64,000 nucleotides of DNA from contig CM054062.1 in assembly GCA_028641055.1 (NCBI GenBank), positions 12,374,826-12,438,825 on the forward strand, in the 5' to 3' direction. This document shows, one piece after another, positions 22,691 through 32,588 of the stretch. Under the pieces are notes generated by a model, which worked only from the letters and a program-made list of their open reading frames with translations, did not search any database and was not told the origin of the DNA. The stretch's first letter is position 1. Each line of letters starts with the position of its first letter. A program made the translations under genes and the position numbers. The stretch is from Alopecurus myosuroides. Lineage: Eukaryota > Streptophyta > Magnoliopsida > Poales > Poaceae.

Positions 22691-25600
22691 GGTTGTATTT
22701 CCGGTGGAACATCATGGATGATTGATAGTGGTTGTTCCGCACATATGACCGGAAGCAAAGAAGTATTAGAAGACTTGAAGCTCCAACTCCTCAAATTTGC
22801 TCATGTAACTATTGGTGATCGCTCACAACTTAAGGTATTGGGACATGGCAAGGTGGTCATTTCTCCGAATTCATCCATTGAGAAAGTCCTCCTTGTTGAG
22901 TCCCTTGGCTATAATCTTCTTTCCGTCTTGCAACTTTGTGAGTGCAACTTTACATGTGTATTTGGGCGTCATCATGTGCTTGTCCTTCACACTATTTCTC
23001 TTAAAGTAGCCTTTGTTGGATTTGTGGAAAACGGTATGTACATAGTGGATTTCGCGAAAGAAACTACACATATCGCCACATGTCTAATGGCTAAATCCGA
23101 CGTGGGGTGGCTTTGGCATCGCCGCCTAGGCCACGTCGGTATGAGAAATTTACAAACTCTTGTGAAGGGTGAGCATGTGCTAGGACTAACAAGTGTGAAT
23201 TTTTCCAAAGATCGTCCTTGTAGCTCTTGTATTGCCGGAAAGATGCATGAGAAGAATCACCCCAAGACATCAATCATCGCCACAACAAGACCCTTTGAGC
23301 GAATTCACTTGGATTTATTTGGGCCTCCCACATATGATAGTCTTGGTGGAAAGAAGTATTGTTTGGTTATTGTTGATGATTATACAAGATACACTTGGGT
23401 TTTCTATATCAAGAAGAGGAGTGAAACTCAAGAAAGATTCATAACTTGGGCCACCGAAGTGCAACGCCAATATGACACCAAGATCTTGTCCATTAGGAGT
23501 GACAATGGGTCCGAGTTCAAGAACTACACCATGGATGAATTCTTGAGTGAAGAGGGGATAAGACATCAATATTCCGCCGCGTACACCCCTCAACAAAATG
23601 GTGTAGCGGAGAGGAAGAATCGCACACTTATTGATATGGCAAGAACTATGATGGCCGAATTCAAATCCCCATATAACTTTTGGGCCGAAGCCATCAAAAT
23701 CGCTTGTCATCTATCTAACCGACTCTTCCTTCGTCCGATGATTGGCATGACTCCATATGAGCTCCTAACCGGTAACAAACCCAACCTCAAATATCTTCGA
23801 GTTTTTGGGTGAAAATGCCAAGTCTACATAAAGGGAACTAGATTGTCTAAGTTTGATGCTAGAACTTTTGAAGGCATTTTTGTTGGTTATGCCACGAACT
23901 CCCACACTTATAGAGTCTACAACATATCCACCGGGTGTGTTGAAGAATCTATGAATGTGGAATTTCATGAGGATAATGGCTCCCAAGTGGAGCAAATTGA
24001 TTGTGATGTTGTAGGTGACGAACCGTCCTCCATAGCCATAGGAAGAATGGGTGTAGGTCCACTTATACCCGTTGAGGGACACCTTGTGGCAAATGAGGAT
24101 GGAACTAGATCCACGCAAGTGGAGCCCTCTACATCAACCACCAATCAAATGGTAGACCAAGAGCAAGAAGAAGACCTTCATGTGGACACCTCTCATCAAG
24201 AAAGTGATCAAGATCCGCCCAATGATAATGGTGGAAATGATTTTGGTGCTTCGTCACCAAGAACTCCAATACGAGTGTACAATGGCCTTGATGAAGGAAA
24301 CGATGAGGATATTCCCCCCAATGAAAATCCCGATGATGCACTTGTTCGTATCATGACTCGTCAAGCATCAAGATTGCAACAAAAGTCACTATATCAAAAG
24401 AACATCATTGGTGGCTTGGGGAGAAGTGTCTCTACTCGTGGACAAGTACTCAAGTTTTGTGGTTTTCATTCATATGTCTCTCATGTTGAACCCATCAAAG
24501 TTTATGATGCTCTTGAAGATGAAGATTGGGTTCAAGCTATGCATGAAGAGCTCCATAATTTTGAAAGAAACAAAGTATGGTCACTAGTGGAAAGACCCAA
24601 GGATCATAATATCATTGGGACTAAATGGGTGTTCAAAAACAAGCAAGATTCTCATGGGCAAGTGATTCGCAACAAGGCTCGATTGGTTGCTCAAGGCTAC
24701 TCTCAAGTCGAAGGACTTGACTACGGTGAAACTTTCGCTCCCGTAGCTAGGATTGAATCCATTCGTATATTACTTGCATTTGACACTAGTCATAACTTCA
24801 TCTTGCATCAAATGGATGTTAAAAGTGCTTTTATAAATGGACCTCTAAATGAAATGGTATATGTTAAACAACCTCCGGGGTTCGAGGATCCCAAGTATCC
24901 TAACCACGTCTACTTCCTCCATAAGGCTTTGTATGGCCTCAAACAAGCTCCACGTGCTTGGTATGATCATTTAAAGGAGTTCTTAGTGGATCGTGGTTTC
25001 GTACTTGGGGTAATTGATCCCACTCTCTTTACCAAAAGTGTAGATGGACATTTCTTTGTATGCCAAGTATATGTTGATGATATTATATTTGGATCCACTA
25101 ACGTGAGTTTTGTAGATCAATTTGCAAAACTAATGACAAGTGAATTTGAGATGTCTATGATGGGAAAATTAGAGTTCTTTCTAGGCTTTGAGATCAAGCA
25201 ATATTATGAAGGGACTTTTATTTGTCAAGCCAAATATATTCAAGACATGCTCAAGAAATTTGATATGAACAATGCCAAACCATTACCTTATCCAATGCCA
25301 ACAACCACGAATCTTACTATGGATCATGAAGGTATACCGGTAGACCCCAAACTTTATCGATCTATCATTGGATCCTGGCTTTACCTTTGTGCATCTAGAC
25401 CGGACATTATGTTTAGTGTGGGTTTGTGTGCAAGATTTCAATCTAACCCCATGGAAAGCCATATGATTGTGGTCAAGAGGATTATTAGGTACTTGGTTGA
25501 CACTCCCACACATGGGCTTTGGTATCCATCAAACACAACTTTTGATCTTGTGGGATACTCGGATGCGGATTGGGGAGGTGACAAAGTGGATAGAAAATCA

Positions 25601-26023
25601 ACCTCGGGTGCTTGCCAATTCCTTGGTAGGTCCCTTGTGTGTTGGTCTTCCAAGAAGCAAAATTGCATTGCCACCTCCTCCACGAAAGTGGAGTATATTT
25701 CCGCCGCAAGTTGTTGCTCTCAACTCTTATGGATGAGGCAATGTCTTAAGGATTTTGGAATTAAGATTAAGACAATGCCTCTTTTATGTGACAATGAGAG
25801 TGCTATTAAGATTGGTCACAATCCGGTACTTCATGGCAAGACCAAGCATATTGAGATTCGGTATCATTTTATTCGGGATCATGTGGCCAATGGTGATATC
25901 TCACTTTCTTATGTCAACACTAAAGATCAACTTGCCGACATCCTTACCAAGCCTCTAGATGTGAAGAGATTCAAGGAACTGAGGAGTGAGCTCAACATTG
26001 TATGTGCAAGCAATTTTAGTTGA
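22691..26023 (+). pseudogene. Pol of C: protease-integrase-RT-RNase H, one nonsense codon
   Basis: The frame is +1 relative to gag. The domain order is copia. The protease motif is MIDSGCSAHMTG from 22718. The integrase zinc region WLWHRRLGHVG...CSSCIAGK is followed by the core (VDDYTRYTWV, RSDNGSEF, PQQNGVAERKN). RT has RLVAQGYSQVEGLDY and MDVKSAFINGPL, with an intact YVDDIIFG box at 25070-25093. RNase H includes SDADWGGD. One TGA (23810-23812) replaces the Cys codon that E keeps (TGT) after LRVFG, splitting the protein. In RNase H the usual STEAEY reads STKVEY (AAA at 25685-25687), so an acidic residue is lost. Otherwise it is well preserved. It ends at 26023. Confidence 0.88.
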
Positions 26024-27186
26024 TTGAAAATCTTGCATACACACCCTTACTAGACTCTTATTTGGATTATAGATGCACGCATAGACATAGGGGGAGTGTA
26101 GCTCAATCAATGAGCCAACACTACCTTTATAATGCATAAATAAACAAATCATGCCTAATGATCATTTTTAATGACATCATGTGCTTCAATGATGAGTCTC
26201 GACAATGCACCCAAGATACATCTTCGCGGTGACATATCGAACATACTCATACATGGTGGCTACGGCCACCGCCCAATTTTTGGTTAGTGTTTATATCAAT
26301 GAGACATTTGTGTTCGAGTGTTCACTCATTTGCCTTTCCACGTGTTTTTCATATTTCATTCGTATCCAATGTTGCTCATTTGGTTTCTCATTTTTTTTCT
26401 CTCCGTTGGATACAAATGAAAACATCAAATGCATGTCATCATACTCATTTCATTCGTGCACATGGTCAAATAAAATTGCTCTAAGAAACAAACTCATGAA
26501 AATGTGCTATTAAGACACCTCACCTTGTCTTTTTTGTTTGTTAGAATATAATTCATGTAAATCTTTGAATTGGAATGTTTTTTCTTGTTGCGTGTTGTGG
26601 CTTGGTAGTTGTGTAGGTTCATTTTTCTTTAAGTTTTTTTTGAAAAAAAAACACACACACACAACCCAACCCAACCCAACAGCCGGAAAAAAAAACAGCA
26701 AAAAAAAAACGTGCGCGCTTGCCCCCACCCCGGCCTCAGCCACAGCCGAGCCGACCCCAGGCCGGGTGCCAGGCCGGGGCGCTCGGGCACCTGCCCGGCC
26801 TCATGCTGCCGCCGCGCCGGCCCCGGGCCGGGGGCTAGGCCGGGGGGCTCGGCCACTCGCCCGGCCCCAGGCCGGGGTGGGCGCTGCCCTCGCCCCACAC
26901 GCACACACGCCTAACACGCACACGCACGCACACCCTGCCCATACACGATCCCAACTCCTCCAACCACCCCATCCCATCTCCTTCCTCCCCTCCCTCCTCC
27001 ATTAGAGCTCCTTAGTGCTCTCCCCTAACCCCCCTCCCCTCCACCTCCCTAGCCCATCCCTACCGCCCAAATTCACGGATCCGCAAGCCCTCGCCCTTCT
27101 CCGCCACCTCCTCCACACGGATTTCTCGTTGGCCCCTTATTGGAGGAGATCGGTCCCTTTTATTGCCTAGTGCCTTTTGTTTGAAG
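26024..27186 (+). other. C inter-ORF region with LTR-like GGCCGG block
   Basis: There is no coding feature between pol and the env-like gene. A CA-rich simple stretch lies near 26650-26680. It is followed at about 26730-26900 by CCAGGCCGGG/GCCGGCCC repeats closely resembling the U3 array of this element's LTR, then pyrimidine-rich sequence. E has the same arrangement. It may act as a second promoter for the downstream gene (inference). Confidence 0.55.
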
Positions 27187-29242
27187 ATGGCTTCGAACTC
27201 GGGTAATTTCTCTTTGGGCTTTTCTATGGATTACGTGTATGTGAGTGCTATCTATCGGTGTGCTAGTGCTAGTGTTCATGTGTTAGAATTTTTTTCCATC
27301 TATTAATGCTAGGGTTCATACCGCTATGCTATGTTATGATTTGTTGATGTCATATGCTCCATCTATTCCTATGCCATGTTTTACCCTCAACAAAAACTCC
27401 TATAGCCGTGTGCTACTATGTTAGTTTATATGCAATTTTTTTTTGGTTGGCCATGGTTCAACAATTTTTTTTCCACATTATTGATATGATTTGGTCTAGT
27501 GTCGTGATTCTAAATTATTATGTTCATCATGACATGATGCGTATGCTATGTCCTATTTTTTTCATAATAAAGGTGTTTATAGTATCATGCCCACACCAAC
27601 ACAATCCTATACCAATGCTATGATAATGTGCTCACACTAATAATAATGTGCCTTGTCCTCATTAATATTGTGCTCATGTTTGTTTTATCACCTTGGCGCT
27701 ATCACATCTATTCGTTGATTAATTTATTTCTTTTCTCTCAAACCACGACCATGTGCACTCATCATCATGCTCCATATCCATGCATCATATGTTTCAGGTG
27801 ATTCCAATCCTCAAAATGAGTTTGACGTCCCCCGCTCTCTGCGCCCTCGCAACCCTCGCAAGAAGAGTGCCGCGGATGTTGCTGGTTCCACTCCCTCACG
27901 GAGACATGGTCCATCTCTGCCAATCAATCCACAGGAACCCGTTGTCACGAACTGGGGTGGTCTTAGTACCACCGACTTTGAGGAAGCAAGGCTGAAATTT
28001 AATCCTTATGAGTTTGGTGAACACACATGCCCTGATCCAAGATTCTATTGCAAGATGCATCAAGTTATGCATGACTTTATTCTTGGCAAGCTTCAGCATG
28101 GCCATGTGGATCAACATTACTTTGATATTGAGTATACTCGCACCAAGTGGCCTGAAGTTATGGAACTCATGGACTACCACAACATCACTCCTCTCATGGG
28201 TGACAATCTTGCCTATCCATTTTCCCCAGAGCTTCTCAAGGTGTTTTATGCTACTGTTCACTTCTCATCTGGAGGCCCCACGAGGCTACCGCGTACGTTG
28301 ACATGGATGAGCGGTGGCTCCAAGTGTGTTGCTACTATGGATGATTTTGGTACCATTCTGGGCATTCCCGAGTATCGGTTTGATTATATGTTCTATTTCT
28401 GCATTCATGGTGATTCCAAGAATGTTATGAAAGCCAAGGAGGGTATTCGCCATTGTTATCCCGAAGGTACCAGCTCCATGCATATTCCTAAAGTCGAGTT
28501 CTTTTCTGAACATTGGTATATGGTGCACGCTATTCTTCGCAATACCATCAATGCCAAATTTGGTGAGAAGGGCGAGGTACGCAAGTGGATGATCAACCTT
28601 CTATATCACATTGAGTCTCAAATGAGATCCAAGAAGAAATTGGATGTTTTGGATAACATGTGGCATGAGATGCAGACTTTGGTTCGTGAGAAGCGGGTTC
28701 CCATGTATGGCTCGTATATTCATCGCCTTATTGAGACCAAGATCCCCGCTGGTCTCGTCAACAATTATGCCAAGGTGACTCCCAAGAAGTCTATTCTTAT
28801 GCTTGATGTTGCGCCTGAGTCTGCTGATGATCCACGGCCTAAGCACACCCGCACCGAGTCCTTTGCTCCTAGTACATCTCAGGGGGTGCGCCGCTCTCCT
28901 TCTCCAAGTCCTCCTCCTGAAACTTTCAACCTTAAGAAGATTCTCCAGAAGATGAACTGCTTCTTCATTGATAAGCAGCATCAGGATTATGAGGCCTATC
29001 GCAAGGGCAAGGCCTCTAGTCGCCGTCAGCATTCCATCCAGACTGCTCTTCAGATTCCCCTTAGTCCTCCCAGCTCAGATGAGATTTCAGAGGATCTGTG
29101 GAAGTCTCAGCATACTTATTGGTGTGGAGATGATGCTAGTTCACTCAGCTCGTTTGCAGCGCCTTACACTACCACTCCCAGCTCCAGTCAGGCTCCTCCA
29201 GAGGATTTCATTGAGGAAGATGATGAGATGGGCGACGAGTGA
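27187..29242 (+). CDS. SIRE-type env-like / Transposase_32-like 3' gene of C, two exons
   Basis: The main exon (27798-29242) is fully open, about 480 residues. A short first exon begins at ATG 27187 (MASNS). A GT donor at 27203 and AG acceptor at 27796-27797 join it in phase to GDSNPQNEFD. The N-terminal part is Arg/Ser/Pro-rich. The core has FYCKMHQVMHDFILGKLQ, FDIEYTRTKWPEVMEL and VFYATVHFS, with the look of the 'putative plant transposon protein' family (recalled as PF20167). The C-terminus is Ser/Pro-rich and ends acidic. I see no convincing signal peptide or transmembrane helix, so 'env-like' is positional. Element E encodes a clear homologue. The role is unknown. It is intact here while gag and pol are broken. 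Confidence 0.75.
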
Positions 29243-29847
29243 TTGGGATTGCATTTTTTTCTCCCTTTTTGGTGTATGATGCCAAGGGGGAGAAACACTC
29301 ACGCATTGCATTGCATTTCATGCATCCATTTGCGTCTTATCTTCGCTATTTGCTTTCGTCATTCTTAGTTGAGACTATTTGTGTGGTTTGGTGAACTTTG
29401 GTGTTATTGTAAGACTATGTCTTTATTTATCTATCGTACTTTCTATCTATATATTATGCGTGTGATAGTTGATATATTATGGTAAGACTATTTGTGTAAG
29501 ACTATTTATCTATCGTACTTTCTATCTATCTTTATTTATCTATAACTTTGGTGTTATTGTAAGACTATTTGTGTAAGGCTATTATGGTATTTCATCTACT
29601 CACTATTTGATGTGTTGCTATGGTAAGATCATTCTAGTGGTAAATACTATTGCTATGGTAAGATCATAGTATGAAGATGAGATTATGTTAGGTGCACTCA
29701 ACATGATTATCAAATATACATGTCGATTGTTTTGGGCACACAAATAGGGGGAGTACGAATATATGCTAATTCTCTCACAAATAGCCATGCAAAATTATTT
29801 CTTACGCAAATCCGTATGTTGTCATCAAACATCAAAAAGGGGGAGAT
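29243..29847 (+). other. C 3' non-coding region with polypurine tract
   Basis: An AT-rich tail with loosely repeated TAAGACTATTTGTG and TATCTATCGTACTTTCTATC units at about 29400-29580. It ends in the polypurine tract AAAAAGGGGGAGA (29834-29846) immediately before LTR2, the plus-strand primer expected for a copia element. A second GGGGGAG run is at 29748-29754. Confidence 0.8.
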
Positions 29848-30881
29848 TGAAAGAACATAGTTCCTAAATCCTATTTTGAGTGTTTGATTACAACATATAG
29901 ATGGACTAATGTAATCTGCTAAGTGTATTCAGAAAAGATCTACCCGTAAACATCATACAAGTTGCGGAAATAAGAGAGAAAAGCTTACGGAAAAAGATGC
30001 GGAAGAAAGAAGGAGAAACGAAGAAGAAAGGAAAAAGAGAGAGGAAGAAAAGGGGTGGCCGGCCTACCTGGCCGGGCTCTAGGCCGGGCTGGCGCCAGCC
30101 TCGCCGTGCCCCACGCCGGCCCCAGGCCGGGTGCCATGCCGGGGTGCTCGGGTGGGGGTCCGGCCTCACCCCACTGCCCCCGCCGGCCCCAGGCCGGGTG
30201 CCAGGCCGGGTGCTTCGGGTGGGGGGCCGGCCCCGCCTCGCTCCCACGCCGGCCAGGCCGGGTGCCCAGGCCGGCCCTCCATCGCCCCACGCCGGCCTCT
30301 CCCTTGCTCCACGCCGGCCCAGGCCGAGCCCCAGGCCGGGGTGGGATGCGCCCGGCCCTGGCTGCCCCAGGCCGGGGGGGTGCTGTAAGGTGGAAAACTG
30401 CCCCCAACGGCCGTATTACACCCACGTATAAAAGAACGCCTCCACCTACCTTTTGGCTTTGTCAATCTCACCCACACTTTCTTACACCACCATTGATTGA
30501 CCAAGCTCAAGCTCAAGAACAAGATCTCCACAAATCCCCAACCAAAGCTCGTGATACTTTGGGATTTGAAGGAGACACCCCCGATCTACAACTCCACCGA
30601 GTCGATTAGAAATCCACCCACTCATCCCTTAGGGATCTTGTCATTCTTAGTTCATTGGAGCTAGGAATCTTGTTGCTCTTAGTTCATCGGAGCTCGGAGC
30701 CTTGTTGATATCCCCGGTGCTTTTGTGCCCGTGGATCTTGCTTCTCGGAGTCTTGGAGGCTCTTGGGATTTGGTGAGGACCCTCCAATCTTGTGGAGTGT
30801 GCCTCATCCTTGTAAAGGTTCTAGTTGTCAACCTCAACGGCAACATAGTGATTCGAGCCTATCCACATTGGTGGAAGGACT
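29848..30881 (+). repeat. LTR2 of C, first segment
   Basis: Starts TGAAAGAACATAG after the purine tract and matches LTR1, including the GGCCGG block (slightly shorter here) and TATAAAAG at 30427-30434. It is cut after GGACT (30877-30881) by element B. Confidence 0.92.
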
Positions 30882-31374
30882 TGTCGAATCCCTGACTCGA
30901 CAAGTCCCTTAGGTGACCCTATCGGGTTTCGATTAGGAGAAGTCATGGGCGCTGGTGAGATCGTCGGCTAGACAGAAGGCAAGATTTACCCAGGTTCGGG
31001 GCCCTCGTAGAGGTAAAACCCTTACTCCTGCCTCGTGTCGATCTGTATTGGTTGATTAGATTGGTTACAGGTTGCTCGAATCGAGAGTAGATCTCGAGTT
31101 CCGAGGCTTTTTGGTCGTGCGGTATTTCTTGGTCCTCTCCCTGAGGGCTCTCCTGGCCTTATATAGATGGCCAGGTCTCGAGTCCTACCCGGAGAGGATT
31201 CAAACCCTAGCTTAAGTCGGTTACAAAACTACCTAACTTAACCCGCAAGTTTGGTGCGGGTGGGCTTCTGGTAGGCCTTCTGGAGTCTTCCAAGGGCGCC
31301 TCTTCTTGGGCCTTGACATTGGGCCTGAGAGGGGGTGTCCTTACCCGCAGGGTCCAAGATCTATGTCTTCGTCA
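30882..31374 (-). repeat. 3' LTR of B with adjacent purine tract
   Basis: The inner boundary on + reads TCA|GTAGCCCCCGAGCGTG. On the minus strand this is a CTCGGGGGCTAC purine-rich tract abutting the LTR, the expected plus-strand primer. Related motifs recur inside the element. Confidence 0.92.
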
Positions 31375-31973
31375 GTAGCCCCCGAGCGTGTGCTCGATTG
31401 GGATTTATTTCCAGTCGGGTAGACGGTCAGACCTTTTTTGATCTCCTGGAAGTTCAGCTTGACAGTTGTTGTCTACGAAGGGTGTGTTCCCTGTTTTGTG
31501 AATTAAAACGCTCGAGTATCGAGCAGCATAGGTGCCAGTTTTTGCGGCTATATTTGCAGAAGGATGTGACACAGTAGCTTGGCTCTCCCGAGAGATCAGG
31601 GCCAATTAATTGCGACTAGGGCAAAAACATTCCTGGCCTACACAGATTCGAGACCTCCGACTCGAACCCGATGAGGTGATTGTTGCGACTGGGCCGTTGT
31701 GGACTTATCGAGTCGAACTTAACCTATGAGGGTACCTGGCGCGTCCGCTAGGATTTTTCTTCGTGTTGTTGACACGGAACTATGCCGGAGGACGCAGCTT
31801 TCGAGTGTGATTCCAGGCCCAAAAGAGAGATCTTTTTGGGTCTTACCTTCGTATTCGAAGAATACGGCATCCGGATGTGCCTAGTCGGCTGAACAATCCA
31901 GGTTTTTATGATGTATAATTATCACGTGTAGGAGAGGTAGGTTTTTTCCTCCCGATGAAATTGTTTGAGCTCC

Positions 31974-32172
31974 ATACGAAAGAAGTTTCGTGTTGGAAAA
32001 AACCAAGTCCGTATGAAAGAGTTTTCATGTTCGGGATGCTGTGCCCATACGAAAGAGTTTTCGTGCATAGGGTATTTTCTTCTCTGTTCAAAGAGGCCTT
32101 GCTTCATGAACTGTTCATGGAAAAGTTACTTTTATCCGAAGGAATTGACATTCGTACGAAGATAATTTCGCG
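31974..32172. promoter_or_regulatory. Four imperfect palindromes upstream of B's antisense gene
   Basis: Similar inverted-repeat units of the form TACGAAAGAnnTTTCGTG occur near 31974-31993, 32011-32030, 32048-32067 and 32154-32173, the first three about 36 bp apart. They lie 300-500 bp before the TATA box. Their shape suggests dimeric factor sites or hairpins; no function is shown. Confidence 0.4.
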
Positions 32173-32215
32173 TTTGAACTTCCACTCGAAAAGATCTCAA
32201 TTTTGAATGACGCCC

Positions 32216-32231
32216 GCCATGACGTCATGGC
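32216..32231. promoter_or_regulatory. 16-bp perfect palindrome with bZIP-type TGACGTCA core
   Basis: GCCATGACGTCATGGC is a perfect palindrome centred on TGACGTCA, a known bZIP/TGA-factor recognition core in plants. It is about 250 bp before the TATA box of the antisense gene. Confidence 0.5.
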
Positions 32232-32479
32232 GCACTCCTCTTCTCCCGATGGGACGTGACGGAGTGGTAGCAGATGGTGGCCCACCTTGTCAGCTTTTTG
32301 ACCGGGGAACGAGATGTCGTTCCCGTTTTTTACGCGAAACGCGCAGTAAATGCGCACGATCTTCTGTTAAGATCGTGGCACGAAACAGCGCAGGCCGCCG
32401 CTTCGTTTCATCCTTACGCGTGGCAGCCGTGATAGGTGCCACGTAGCACATCGTACGGCTGAGATTGCCTTGCCCCGTG

Positions 32480-32487
32480 TATAAATA
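32480..32487 (+). promoter_or_regulatory. TATA box of B's antisense gene
   Basis: TATAAATA lies 109 bp before ATG 32589, a normal plant TATA-to-start-codon distance. It supports an independent promoter on the strand opposite gag-pol. Confidence 0.65.
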
Positions 32488-32588
32488 GGGGTGTTAGTGC
32501 CGCAGTAAAATTTTCCCCGCTCTCTGTCTTCATCTCCTTCCTCGCGCCCATCTTCATCTTCCGAGTGCTCGAGCTCTTGCTGCAAACA

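Noticed and set aside
26653..26700. CRISPR-like or satellite repeat in the CA/CCCAA stretch
   Set aside because: Simple-sequence microsatellite only. The organism is a plant and there is no spacer structure.
27798..29242. A true viral-type envelope glycoprotein
   Set aside because: No signal peptide, transmembrane helix or cleavage site is evident. 'Env-like' reflects only its position downstream of pol.
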